This document shows positions 35,821-44,176 of a stretch of DNA of 46,527 nt, piece by piece; position 1 is the first letter of the stretch, and each line of letters starts with the position of its first letter. Under the pieces are notes generated by a model. That model saw only the letters and a program-made list of their open reading frames with translations, was not told where the DNA came from and ran no database searches. The DNA is from Verrucomicrobiota bacterium (lineage in GTDB: Bacteria > Verrucomicrobiota > Kiritimatiellia > JAAZAB01). Position numbers and translations under genes: made by a program. The stretch covers positions 1 through 46,527 of the forward strand of contig JAHIJO010000091.1 of the NCBI GenBank assembly GCA_018898455.1, read 5' to 3'.

Positions 35821-36380
35821 CCGTTATCCTGCCATTCCGAGGCCTGAGGGGGCGGGGTCTCAGCGTTGTCAGCGACGGCAACAATGTCCTGAACATTCAC
35901 CTTCACCGACGCCACCTCTGCAATACCCAGGCTTTCGCGCATGCTGTCCCGGACCCTCTGTTGCAGAGCCTGCGACAACTGCTGAATATGGGTTCCGGCT
36001 TTGACCGTCATATCCAGGCGGACTTCAATCGTGCCATCGCGGGAAGCCGAGACATCGGCCTGGAGATCCACGACGCCGGCAAATTCGGTTTTCAGCTTAG
36101 CCAGAAACGTGTTGACGGCGTTGACGCTGATGCTGACCATGCCGCCTTCGCTGTCAAAGGAAAGATACTGCTCCCGAGCGCCAAGCGGCAAGGCCGACAG
36201 CCAGAACAACGCCACCAGGGTTATCAAGCTCACGCCAAGCACAAACTGCCACACCCGGCTGCTCAGCAGAACATCCCAATAGGCATAATGAATTCCAAAA
36301 ACTCCAGCCACCAAAACCCACCCCAAGCCCAGAATGGCCACCGATAGCGCAAACCCGATAAGGCCATGCAGTATTTTCAT
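35817..36380 (-). CDS. amaP: AmaP-like alkaline shock response membrane anchor protein
   Basis: 187 residues. Two hydrophobic helices (LIGFALSVAILGLGWVLVAG and VWQFVLGVSLITLVALFWLS) are followed by an Asp23-like domain: GGMVSISVNAVNTFLAKLKT then VVDLQADVSASRDGTIEVRL and GIAEVASVKVNVQDIV. AmaP anchors Asp23 at the membrane in Gram-positives; here both occur in a Gram-negative. It overlaps the Asp23 gene by 4 nt. Last gene of the aroQ-accB-accC-asp23-amaP unit. Confidence 0.85.
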   Translation of the reverse strand: MKILHGLIGFALSVAILGLGWVLVAGVFGIHYAYWDVLLSSRVWQFVLGVSLITLVALFWLSALPLGAREQYLSFDSEGGMVSISVNAVNTFLAKLKTEFAGVVDLQADVSASRDGTIEVRLDMTVKAGTHIQQLSQALQQRVRDSMRESLGIAEVASVKVNVQDIVAVADNAETPPPQASEWQDNG

Positions 36381-36829
36381 GGCAGTTCTCCTTCCTGCTT
36401 ATTTTCCGGCAAACACTTGACGCCCTGGATGACAACATCCACCGCTTTGACTTTCTTGCCCGTCATATCTTCAATGGCATGGCGCACATCATTTTGAATG
36501 CGCCAGGCCACCTGCGGAATGCGGACGCCATATTCTATGACAATATTCAGTTCCACGCTGACGCTTTGCCCTTCCACAGTAACCTTAATGCCGCGGTCAT
36601 CGGCATTTTTCCCGATCATGCTGGCAATGCCGTCGGAAAACGAACCGCTCATACCCACGACCCCGGGAACTTTCAGAGCGGCCAGCCGGGCAATGACGGC
36701 AATCACGCCGTGATGCACACGGATTGCGCCCAATTCCGTCCCTTCGTCCGCCCGATCCTCCGAGAATTCGGCATCGACCTCTCCAGCGTGTTTCCTAACT
36801 TCCACCTCAGCAGGTTGCTTATGATCGCT
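36377..36829 (-). CDS. Asp23/Gls24 family envelope stress protein
   Basis: 150 residues from ATG 36829 (GGAGGG upstream), overlapping the accC stop by 11 nt. The Asp23 domain is visible: GAIRVHHGVIAVIARLAALK then VPGVVGMSGSFSDGIASMIG, GIKVTVEGQSVSVELNIVIE, YGVRIPQVAWRIQNDVRHAI, and EDMTGKKVKAVDVVIQGVKC. Asp23-type proteins sit under the membrane and are induced by envelope stress. The N-terminal 30 residues are acidic and disordered. The link with acetyl-CoA carboxylase genes is common in Firmicutes and seen here in a Gram-negative. Confidence 0.92.
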   Translation of the reverse strand, partial: SDHKQPAEVEVRKHAGEVDAEFSEDRADEGTELGAIRVHHGVIAVIARLAALKVPGVVGMSGSFSDGIASMIGKNADDRGIKVTVEGQSVSVELNIVIEYGVRIPQVAWRIQNDVRHAIEDMTGKKVKAVDVVIQGVKCLPENKQEGELP

Positions 36830-38222
36830 CATCACCAGCCCTCCATTGATTGAAATCAGACATGGCCACCAGTCCCAGTCCATCTTTTAAAAAATTATCC
36901 AAAAACGAGGTGTTATAACGGCCGCGCCGGAACAGCGAATCATTCATGATCGCCTGGCCCAGCGGGATCGTGGTTTTAGGACCATCGATCAGGCATTCGC
37001 CGAGGGCTCGGGACATACGGTTGATTGCTTCCTCGCGGTTATCCCCCCGCACGATGATCTTGGCAATCATACTGTCATAATGCGGCAGGATTTCATAGCC
37101 GTTATAGACGGCGGAATCCACGCGCACCCCAAGACCTCCAGGAAAATGCAGCCATTCCACGCGTCCCGGGGATGGCGAGAAATTATGGAACGGATCTTCC
37201 GCATTAACCCGCCACTCGATGGCATGCCCACTGAAATTAACACTCTTCTGATCGAATGAAAGTCGTTCCCCCGCGGCCACCCGGATCTGTTCCTTGACGA
37301 GATCAATTCCGGTCACCATTTCCGTCACCGGATGCTCCACCTGGATGCGGGTGTTCATTTCCATAAAATAGAAATTACCTTTCGCATCCAGCAAAAACTC
37401 AATCGTCCCGGCGTTGCGATAGCCAATGCATTCGGCGGCTTTGACGGCAAACCTGCCCATGCGTTTCCGCTGGTCAGCGGTTAACACGGGACAGGGGGAT
37501 TCCTCCAGGAGTTTCTGATGGCGCCGCTGGATGCTGCAGTCTCTTTCGCCCAGGTGAACAACGTTCCCGTAATGATCCGCCATGATCTGAATCTCAACGT
37601 GCCGGGCATTATCAAGGAATTTTTCAATATAGACATCGCCCCGTCCGAACGCGCGCTCCGCTTCGGCGCTGGCCATGATGAAGCCCTGAACCAGACTGAC
37701 GTCGTTATGGGCTACGCGCAAGCCCTTCCCGCCGCCCCCCGCCGCCGCTTTGATCAAGACCGGGTAGCCGACGGAATGGGCAATATCGAGCGCCTCTTCC
37801 TGGGTTTTCACGATCGCTTGACTGCCGGGTATCGTCGGTACGCCGCACTTGCGCATCGTTTCCCGGGCCGCGGCTTTATCCCCCATTTTCTTGATATTGT
37901 CGGAAGTCGGTCCGATAAATTTAATATTACAGCTTTCGCATATTTGAACGAAGTGGGCGTTTTCGGATAGAAACCCATATCCCGGATGGATGGCATCAAC
38001 ATCCGCCACCTCGGCGGCGCTGATGATGTTCGCGATTTTCAGATAGCTCTCAGTCGCGGGCGCCGGACCAATACAGATGGCTTCATCGGCCATCTGAACA
38101 TGCAGGGAATGCTCGTCCACATCGGAATAGATCGCGATGGATTTGACCCCCATTTCGCGGCAGGCACGAATGATGCGCAACGCGATCTCCCCCCGATTGG
38201 CAATCAAAATGCGATTAAACAT
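36819..38222 (-). CDS. accC: Acetyl-CoA carboxylase, biotin carboxylase subunit
   Basis: 467 residues. It carboxylates the biotin of AccB with ATP and bicarbonate, the first step of fatty acid synthesis. Visible are ILIANRGEIALRIIRACREM, DAIHPGYGFLSENAHF, GDKAAARETMRKCGVPTIPG, the ATP-grasp loop PVLIKAAAGGGGKGLRVAHN, EKFLDNARHVEIQIMADHYG, and FYFMEMNTRIQVEHPVTEMV. A short C-terminal tail extends beyond the usual end by about 15 residues and is shared with the Asp23 start. It follows accB by 94 nt in the same operon. Confidence 0.97.
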   Translation of the reverse strand: MFNRILIANRGEIALRIIRACREMGVKSIAIYSDVDEHSLHVQMADEAICIGPAPATESYLKIANIISAAEVADVDAIHPGYGFLSENAHFVQICESCNIKFIGPTSDNIKKMGDKAAARETMRKCGVPTIPGSQAIVKTQEEALDIAHSVGYPVLIKAAAGGGGKGLRVAHNDVSLVQGFIMASAEAERAFGRGDVYIEKFLDNARHVEIQIMADHYGNVVHLGERDCSIQRRHQKLLEESPCPVLTADQRKRMGRFAVKAAECIGYRNAGTIEFLLDAKGNFYFMEMNTRIQVEHPVTEMVTGIDLVKEQIRVAAGERLSFDQKSVNFSGHAIEWRVNAEDPFHNFSPSPGRVEWLHFPGGLGVRVDSAVYNGYEILPHYDSMIAKIIVRGDNREEAINRMSRALGECLIDGPKTTIPLGQAIMNDSLFRRGRYNTSFLDNFLKDGLGLVAMSDFNQWRAGDERS

Positions 38223-38316
38223 AACACGCGTCCCACATTCACGGTTTTAGTCTGAAAACATCTACCCAACGTTTGCCCGGTCGCAAGTCAAAAGTCGCAA
38301 GTAAAATATCTCTACC

Positions 38317-38763
38317 CTACAGTTTCTCGATTTTGAACAGCGGCTGACCGAACTGGACGGCATGGGCATTTTCCACCAGGATTTCCCGGATCACGCCGCG
38401 AACCTCAGCCTTGATTTCATTCATGACTTTCATGGCTTCCACAATACACAACACGGCGTCCGGGTTGATTTCCTGGCCAACCTTGGCATACGGTTCCGCG
38501 TCCGGGGAAGAAGCCCGATAGAACGTCCCTACAAAGGGCGCTTTAATGATCACAAAACGCGCATCATCAACCGGAGGAGGCGCCGCTGGGGCGCCAGCGC
38601 CCTTGACGGGGACCGGAACCGGCGCCGTGGACGTGTGCACAACGACGGGAGCGGTCGTTCCCCGTTTAATCGAGATGCGTATGCCATTTTCTTCCTTTTC
38701 AAACTCGGTCAATCCATGCTCCGTCATCAGGTTAATAATTTCCTTGATATCATCGAGATTCAT
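38317..38763 (-). CDS. accB: Acetyl-CoA carboxylase, biotin carboxyl carrier protein
   Basis: 148 residues from ATG 38763 (MNLDDIKEIINLMTEHGLTE), the normal start and length of AccB. A Pro/Ala linker (APVPVPVKGAGAPAAPPPV) precedes the biotinyl domain, which has ADAEPYAKVG-type beta strands and VEAMKVMNEIKAEVRG, where the Lys of EAMKV is biotinylated. It carries the carboxyl group between AccC and the transferase. It starts 3 nt after the aroQ stop. The open frame upstream to 38946 lies inside aroQ and is not used. Confidence 0.97.
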   Translation of the reverse strand: MNLDDIKEIINLMTEHGLTEFEKEENGIRISIKRGTTAPVVVHTSTAPVPVPVKGAGAPAAPPPVDDARFVIIKAPFVGTFYRASSPDAEPYAKVGQEINPDAVLCIVEAMKVMNEIKAEVRGVIREILVENAHAVQFGQPLFKIEKL

Positions 38764-38765
38764 AG

Positions 38766-39230
38766 TCACCTCTTGCATTGTTTCCGAACACGATCGGACG
38801 AAAGCACTTCCATCAATCCCTTCAACGCCAAGGCATAGCCCCGGGCGCCAAACCCCATGATCTGCCCCCGGCACGCGGCGGCGGTCAAACTGGTCTGCCG
38901 GAATTCTTCCCGGGCCGCCGTGTTGGATAAATGCACCTCTATGCACGGCACGGGTACCGCCTGAAGCGCATCACGCAAGGCCACGCTGGTATGCGTGTAA
39001 GCCCCCGGATTGAAAATGATGCCGTCGTAAACACCGGGACTGGCAATAATCCGCGACACAAGAACGCCTTCTTCATCGCTCTGAACAGCATCAATCCGTG
39101 CCCCCAGTACCGCGGCCTGGGCCTTGAGTTTACGGACAATGTCCCCCAGCGTGTCGGCGCCATAGAGATGAGGTTCCCTCTGCCCCAAGCGGCTTAAATT
39201 CGGTCCATTTAATACCAGGATTTTCCTCAT
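38766..39230 (-). CDS. aroQ: Type II 3-dehydroquinate dehydratase
   Basis: 154 residues, normal length of the dodecameric type II enzyme. Visible are ILVLNGPNLSRLGQREPHLY (with the catalytic Tyr), VQSDEEGVLVSRIIASPGVY, IIFNPGAYTHTSVALRDAL, VPCIEVHLSNTAAREEFRQT and the end GFGARGYALALKGL. It dehydrates 3-dehydroquinate in the shikimate pathway. The gene starts the aroQ-accB-accC-asp23-amaP operon, an arrangement seen in many bacteria. The upstream region holds a remnant of the propeller-protein array. Confidence 0.96.
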   Translation of the reverse strand: MRKILVLNGPNLSRLGQREPHLYGADTLGDIVRKLKAQAAVLGARIDAVQSDEEGVLVSRIIASPGVYDGIIFNPGAYTHTSVALRDALQAVPVPCIEVHLSNTAAREEFRQTSLTAAACRGQIMGFGARGYALALKGLMEVLSSDRVRKQCKR

Positions 39231-39248
39231 GACGGTGTATTATCCTTT

Positions 39249-39368
39249 TTATGTTGTCTCGATTTGCGCCTGCTGTTCCTGGATTGCCTTGACTAATACC
39301 GAGACAATAGTGTCACAAGAGATTCCCCAGAGCTCGCGGTTTTCATCATCATCTTTATAATCATTCAC
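39249..39368 (-). pseudogene. Remnant of an S74-type chaperone C-terminus
   Basis: A 39-codon GTG-started frame reads VNDYKDDDENRELWGISCDT then IVSVLVKAIQEQQAQIETT. This is the end of an intramolecular-chaperone (S74) domain, close to the same stretch in the intact-looking stub at 41265 (ENRQLWSISYDTIIPVLVKA). It stops before any FG-GAP module. Its upstream 40 bases are also found at the right edge (46483-46527). It is a broken copy marking the left end of the array. Confidence 0.7.
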
Positions 39369-39413
39369 CACGAAGTTCACGAAGATAGATAGTTTCTTCA
39401 CCAAGAGGGATGA
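39366..39413. repeat. Direct repeat shared with the right edge
   Basis: About 48 bases (CACCACGAAG.. through GAGGGATGA) recur at 46480-46527 with two differences. They lie upstream of the S74 remnants at both places, so the array is bounded by copies of the same unit. Confidence 0.85.
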
Positions 39414-39477
39414 ACAAGTTGTTCAACTGTCTTTCCTTCGTTACCTTCGTGTTCTTCGTGGTTAAATATCCTCCTAA

Positions 39478-41253
39478 TCACGGCAAAACGAGATAATACG
39501 GGCCGTCGGGAATGTAAAAAGAGCCGGACGGCCAGATATACCAGTTCCCGGCGCTGTCCATCATGGCCGGATCCGCTTTGCCATCGCCGTCAAAATCGCC
39601 GGCTATCGGCTTGCCGGTCACCCCGAAATTGTACGGTCCGCTTTGGTTATACATTGAACCGGAGAACCAGAAATACCATTCGCCACTGGCGGACACCATC
39701 ACCGGGTCGGCCTTGCCGTCGCCGTCGAAGTCGCCGGCTACCGGCGTTCCTCCAGAAACCCCAAAGGCGGCAGAAACCTGAGAATACCCTTGGCCGGACA
39801 GCCAGACAAACCATATTCCTGACGCGTCCACCATGGCCGGGTCCGCCTTCCCGTCCCCGTCAAAGTCAGCCAGCACCGGCGCGCCGCTCACTCCGAACGC
39901 ATGGGGGCCGCTCAGGGCATTACTCTGACCCGATAACCATATATACCATTGACCATTCTGTACAATGCCCATATCCCTCTGTCCATCGCCATCTATATCC
40001 CCGGCAACGGGTGTGCCGCTCATGCCCAGACTATACGGCCCATCCCGCGTATAACTCTGGCTGGAATACCAGACACACCATTGGCCGGAGCCATTCGCAG
40101 CGAACGGGTCAGCGCGGCCATCGCCGTCAAAATCCGCGGCCAGAACATAGTCCGGTACAGAAGCGGAACCTCCTATCGAAAACCCCTGAACCTGCACCGG
40201 ATATGTCCGTTTTGTGGTTGTCCCATCCCCAAGTTGCCCAAAATCGTTATAACCCAATGCCCACATTGTCCCGTCATTCTTTAAGGCCAACACATGATAA
40301 CTACCGCCAGCAATGGCTTTGACGCCCGAAATGCCATTAACCGGTACCAAGGTTGTTGATGTAATATTCCCCCAAAACCAGAGTATGCCGTAACTGGCGA
40401 GCGCAAGAGAGCAGTCATCTCCACTCGCAATAGCTATAACCCCGGAAATACAACTTTGTACCGGCATTAGACTATTCGTTCTATAATTTCCATCCCCAAG
40501 CTGACCATACCAATTATCCCCCCATCCCCACACCGCCCCATCCCGCTTCAACGCCTGGGAATGATGCCCGCCAGCGCTAATCGAAATCACATTGGTCAGC
40601 CCAATGACCTGCACTGGCGTCAAACGATTACTGGTTGTCCCATCCCCCAGTTGACCATAGTTATTCCGCCCCCACGCCCAGACTGTTCCATCCGGCCTCA
40701 ATGCAAGGGAATGAGCATATCCTGCTGAAATGGCAATAGCCTCGGAAAGCCCGACCACCTGTACGGGCGTATGACGCTCCTCACTCGTACCATCTCCCAG
40801 TTGACTATAAAAATTACCCCCCCACGCCCAGACTGTCCCATCACTCTTTACGGCTAAGGAATGCTCCCCTCCTCCGGCGATGGCTGTGACCCCGGAAAGG
40901 TCAACCACCTGCACCGGCGTATAACGATTCTCAGTTGTTCCATCCCCCAGTGGACCATGATAATTACGCCCCCAGGCCCATATCGTCCCGTCACGCTTTA
41001 CCGCCAAGGAATGATACGAATCCGGGCCGACGCCAATCGAAATCACATCAGTTAATCCGCTGACCTGCACTGGCGTATGATGATCTTCACTCGTGCCGTC
41101 ACCCAGTTCACCAAAATAATTATGCCCCCAAGCCCACACCGTTCCATTCTCCTTCACTGCCAAAGAATGACCGACGCCGCCGGCAAGCTGGGCACTTTTA
41201 GCGGAGTAAAAAGACAAGCAGATAAGAATTAGTGATAAAGTCAGTTTTGTCAT
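39478..41253 (-). CDS. Secreted RCC1 propeller / FG-GAP fusion protein (copy C)
   Basis: About 591 residues from ATG 41253 (GAGGAGGG upstream). A signal peptide (MTKLTLSLILICLSFYSAKS) ends near AQLAGG. Seven RCC1 blades follow, each built on [17 protein letters not shown] then [17 protein letters not shown], so a complete seven-bladed propeller. Residue 360 onward has five FG-GAP/VCBS-like modules with calcium loops [20 protein letters not shown] and [10 protein letters not shown], each followed by a WYxWxSG strand. The end [20 protein letters not shown] then LP is shared with copies A and B. It is probably exported to the surface, with a binding role. No cell-wall anchor or sorting signal is visible. 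Confidence 0.85.
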   Translation of the reverse strand: MTKLTLSLILICLSFYSAKSAQLAGGVGHSLAVKENGTVWAWGHNYFGELGDGTSEDHHTPVQVSGLTDVISIGVGPDSYHSLAVKRDGTIWAWGRNYHGPLGDGTTENRYTPVQVVDLSGVTAIAGGGEHSLAVKSDGTVWAWGGNFYSQLGDGTSEERHTPVQVVGLSEAIAISAGYAHSLALRPDGTVWAWGRNNYGQLGDGTTSNRLTPVQVIGLTNVISISAGGHHSQALKRDGAVWGWGDNWYGQLGDGNYRTNSLMPVQSCISGVIAIASGDDCSLALASYGILWFWGNITSTTLVPVNGISGVKAIAGGSYHVLALKNDGTMWALGYNDFGQLGDGTTTKRTYPVQVQGFSIGGSASVPDYVLAADFDGDGRADPFAANGSGQWCVWYSSQSYTRDGPYSLGMSGTPVAGDIDGDGQRDMGIVQNGQWYIWLSGQSNALSGPHAFGVSGAPVLADFDGDGKADPAMVDASGIWFVWLSGQGYSQVSAAFGVSGGTPVAGDFDGDGKADPVMVSASGEWYFWFSGSMYNQSGPYNFGVTGKPIAGDFDGDGKADPAMMDSAGNWYIWPSGSFYIPDGPYYLVLP

Positions 41254-41264
41254 GGCGGCCCTCC

Positions 41265-41888
41265 TCAAATTCCTAACGCATGCGGGCCGCTTTGGGAATA
41301 GCCGCTGGCTGACAACCAGACAACCCAGTTGCCCGATGCATCCACCATGGCCGGGTCCGCCTTCCCATCCCCGTCAAAGTCCCCGGCCGCCGGCTTGCCG
41401 GTCAGCCCAAAATTGTACGGGCCGGTCTTAACATACCCTGAGCTGGAGAGCCAGAAATACCATTGCCCACTGGCATCTACCATGGCGGTGTCGGCCTTTC
41501 CATCTCCGTCAAAATCACCGGCTACGGGTGTGCCACCGGCTATGGATGTACCAGTCAATCCTGCAGTCTTTAATGCCTGGATATCCTGCTTCAAGGTCTC
41601 GATCTGGGCTTGCTGTTCCTGGATTGCCTTGACCAGCACCGGAATAATCGTGTCATAGGATATTGACCAGAGCTGACGGTTCTCATCTTCAGGAATACCC
41701 ACTGCTTCCGGAATCACTTTCTCCACATCCTGCGCTACCATACCAATTTCATTGATTGTTTTTTCAGGATGAACGATGAGCTCCTCGGTTTCCGGATCTA
41801 TTTCCCATTCCGCGCGATCATAACGTCTGGGATCCAAGGCCATGACCTGGGCAAGACCGTACTCAAGCTTTTGTTCATTGAATTTCAT
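41265..41888 (-). CDS. Half S74 chaperone domain joined to FG-GAP modules
   Basis: 207 residues. The first 100 are the C-terminal half of an S74 (endosialidase-type) intramolecular chaperone: KLEYGLAQVMALDPRRYDRA, NEIGMVAQDVEKVIPEAVGI, SISYDTIIPVLVKAIQEQQA. The N-terminal half with the catalytic Ser-Lys is missing. A short coil leads into two FG-GAP modules ([20 protein letters not shown] and a second). There is no signal peptide. A 121-bp palindromic element sits 22 nt upstream of the ATG, so this looks like a truncated, possibly silent gene. It ends 11 nt before copy C. Confidence 0.65.
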   Translation of the reverse strand: MKFNEQKLEYGLAQVMALDPRRYDRAEWEIDPETEELIVHPEKTINEIGMVAQDVEKVIPEAVGIPEDENRQLWSISYDTIIPVLVKAIQEQQAQIETLKQDIQALKTAGLTGTSIAGGTPVAGDFDGDGKADTAMVDASGQWYFWLSSSGYVKTGPYNFGLTGKPAAGDFDGDGKADPAMVDASGNWVVWLSASGYSQSGPHALGI

Positions 41889-41910
41889 TCGATCATTATT
41901 CCGATCCTAT

Positions 41911-42031
41911 ATGGAGTGCGGTAGCCCGCGCTACCGCCTTCCCCGGCGAAGCCATGCTTCGCCGAAATCAAAGCGCAAGTCTGACTTGCCAGCCGCTCCG
42001 CGAGCGGAGCGAGTGGCGCAGCGCACTCCAT
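41911..42031. repeat. 121-bp multi-hairpin element with terminal inverted repeats (MITE-like)
   Basis: The ends ATGGAGTGCG and CGCACTCCAT are inverted repeats. Inside are four more hairpins: GCGGTAGC-CCGC-GCTACCGC, GGCGAAGC-AT-GCTTCGCC, CAAGT-CTG-ACTTG and CCGCTC-CGC-GAGCGG. Shorter relatives lie at 34166 and 15332. There is no coding sequence. It looks like a non-autonomous repeat moved in trans or a large REP/BIME. Confidence 0.82.
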
Positions 42032-42037
42032 AATCTC

Positions 42038-43870
42038 TCACGGCAGGACCAGGTAATACGGGCCGTCGAGAATGTAAAAAGAGCCGGACGGCCAGATATA
42101 CCAGTTGCCGGATGTATCCATCATCGCCGGATCGGCTTTGCTATCCCCATCAAAATCACCCGCCACCGGCTTGCCGGTCAACCCGAAATTATATGGCCCG
42201 CTCTGAATATAGTATGAGCCGGACAACCAGAAGTACCACTGGCCATTGGCATCCACCATCACGGGATCGGCTTTCCTGTCGCCGTCAAAGTCACCCGCAA
42301 TAGGCTGTAGACTGTAGGCTGAAGGCTGAAGGAATTGAGCCTCTGCCAATGTGTATCCGCTGGCGGATAGCCACACTTGCCATGTGCCGGAGGAATCCAC
42401 CATCGCCGGGTCCGCCTTCCCATCCCCATCAAAGTCACTCAGCACGGGTGTGCCACTCACGCCAAACGCATACGGGCCGCTCAGGGCATTACTCTGACCC
42501 GATAACCATATATACCATTGACCATTCTGTACAATGCCAATATCCGCCTGCCCATCGCCATCCACATCCCCGACGGCTGGTTGACCGCTCATTCCTAAAC
42601 TATACGGCCCATCCCGGGTATAACTCTGGTGAGAATACCAGACACACCATTGACCAGCCTGCCCTGAGCCTGTCGAAGGGGAACCGTCCACAGCAACCGG
42701 ATCAGCCCGCCCATCACCGTCAAAATCGGCCGCCAGCACATAGTTCGCTACAGACGCAGCAGCCAGCGACAGTCCCTGAACCTGAACCGGATATGCCCGT
42801 TTTGTGGTGGTTCCATCTCCAAGTTGGCCAAACACATTATTGCCCAACGTCCACACCTTCCCGTCATTCTTTAAGGCCAACAGGTGATTACCGCCACCGG
42901 CAATGGATTGGACGCCCGAAATGTCATTAACCGGTATCGGGATTATTGACCGGATATAATGATAATTAAAATCTAATTCTATACTCCCCCAAAACCAGAC
43001 TGTCCCGTAACTGGTGAGTGCAAGAGAATAGTAACTTCCAGATTTAATATCTATCACCCCGGAAACAAGACTTTGCACCGGAGTTAGACTTTTCGTCTGA
43101 CTCCTTCCATCCCCAAGCTGACCAGACCAATTCTCCCCCCAGGCCCAAACCGTCCCGTCACGTTTCAACGCCAGGGAATGAGAATATCCCGCACTAGTTG
43201 AAATCACATTGGTCAGCCCAATGACCTGCCCCGGCGTGAGCCTATTTGTGGTCGTACCGTCCCCCAGTTGACCATAGGCATTATATCCCCAGGCCCAAAC
43301 CGTCCCATCCCGCTTCAACGCCAGGGAATGATTTTCGCCCGCTGAAACAGCGATCACCTCCGAAAGCTCTGCGACTTGCACAGGCGTGGCACGATGTGTC
43401 GTTGTGCCATCTCCAAGTTTTCCAAAAAAATTAGCCCCCCAGGCCCAGACTGTCCCATCACTTTTTATGGCAAATGAAAAGCCGAGGTCACCGCCGCCAT
43501 TGATAGCTATTACCCCGGAAAGCCCCACCACTTGCACCGGAGTATAACGTGTCTCATCCGTTCCATCCCCCAATTGACCATAGTTATTATACCCCCAGGC
43601 CCAAACCGTCCCATCCCGCTTCAACGCCAGGGAATGATACCAACCGGCATCAATTGAAATCACATCGGTTAACCCGCTGACCTGCACCGGCGTATGACGC
43701 TCCTCACTCGTGCCGTCCCCCAGTTCACCAAAGTCATTCCGCCCCCAGGCCCAGACTGTCCCATCTTCCTTCAAGGCCAAGGAAAACATGTAGCCGCCGG
43801 CAAGCTGGGCGGCTATGGCAGAGTAAAAAGACAGGCAGATAAGAATGGATGATAAAATTAGTTTTTTCAT
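42038..43870 (-). CDS. Secreted RCC1 propeller / FG-GAP fusion protein (copy B)
   Basis: 610 residues. The signal peptide [20 protein letters not shown] is followed by seven RCC1 blades ([20 protein letters not shown] and relatives) and five FG-GAP modules. It is longer than A and C because of two extra in-frame pieces: SPSTGSGQAG after AVDG (bases 42661-42680 carry the repeat GCCCTGAGCCTGTCGAAGGG) and FLQPSAYSLQPI before the fourth module (42301-42330). Both are known-looking short repeats inserted without breaking the frame. It ends with the common [28 protein letters not shown] precedes the ATG. Role as for copy C. Confidence 0.85.
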   Translation of the reverse strand: MKKLILSSILICLSFYSAIAAQLAGGYMFSLALKEDGTVWAWGRNDFGELGDGTSEERHTPVQVSGLTDVISIDAGWYHSLALKRDGTVWAWGYNNYGQLGDGTDETRYTPVQVVGLSGVIAINGGGDLGFSFAIKSDGTVWAWGANFFGKLGDGTTTHRATPVQVAELSEVIAVSAGENHSLALKRDGTVWAWGYNAYGQLGDGTTTNRLTPGQVIGLTNVISTSAGYSHSLALKRDGTVWAWGENWSGQLGDGRSQTKSLTPVQSLVSGVIDIKSGSYYSLALTSYGTVWFWGSIELDFNYHYIRSIIPIPVNDISGVQSIAGGGNHLLALKNDGKVWTLGNNVFGQLGDGTTTKRAYPVQVQGLSLAAASVANYVLAADFDGDGRADPVAVDGSPSTGSGQAGQWCVWYSHQSYTRDGPYSLGMSGQPAVGDVDGDGQADIGIVQNGQWYIWLSGQSNALSGPYAFGVSGTPVLSDFDGDGKADPAMVDSSGTWQVWLSASGYTLAEAQFLQPSAYSLQPIAGDFDGDRKADPVMVDANGQWYFWLSGSYYIQSGPYNFGLTGKPVAGDFDGDSKADPAMMDTSGNWYIWPSGSFYILDGPYYLVLP

Positions 43871-43923
43871 TTTATAACTCTCTTTCCTGCATCGTTATTT
43901 TAACCTTATTGAGAAAATGTGTA

Positions 43924-43951
43924 AGTTTTTTCTGCAGAGCCAGAAAAAACT
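43924..43951 (-). terminator. Hairpin after the L1/FG-GAP stub
   Basis: AGTTTTTTCTG and CAGAAAAAACT are exact 11-bp arms around CAGAGC, just at the stub's stop codon. The same hairpin occurs at 46061-46088, so the unit is duplicated. Confidence 0.6.
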
Positions 43952-44162
43952 ATAAGCAACTCTGGGAATAGCCGCTGGCTGACAGCCAGACATACCAGTT
44001 CCCGTTGGCATCCACCATCCCTGGGTCGGCTTTCCCATCCCCGTCAAAGTCTCCGGCCGCCGGCTTGTCCTTGATGAACGCAATGGCTTCCGCCAGCTCG
44101 TACACCTTGACCGCCAGCTTGGCCTTGATTCCGCGATAACGCTTGCCGTGGTTCAATTTCAT
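43950..44162 (-). CDS. Chimera: N-terminus of ribosomal protein L1 fused to an FG-GAP module
   Basis: 70 residues. The first 33 (MKLNHGKRYRGIKAKLAVKV then YELAEAIAFIKDKP) match the start of bacterial ribosomal protein L1 (compare HGKRYRALLEKVDPNKIY in Thermus, from memory). From there it continues in frame as [20 protein letters not shown] and NWYVWLSASGYSQSCL. The junction sits in AAGCCGGCGGCCGG, which also occurs in FG-GAP copies (for example near 41395), so recombination at short homology is likely. It starts 14 nt after the stop of copy A. It is probably a dead by-product, though it could be translated. Confidence 0.6.
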   Translation of the reverse strand: MKLNHGKRYRGIKAKLAVKVYELAEAIAFIKDKPAAGDFDGDGKADPGMVDANGNWYVWLSASGYSQSCL

Positions 44163-44176
44163 TGTTCAATCATCCA

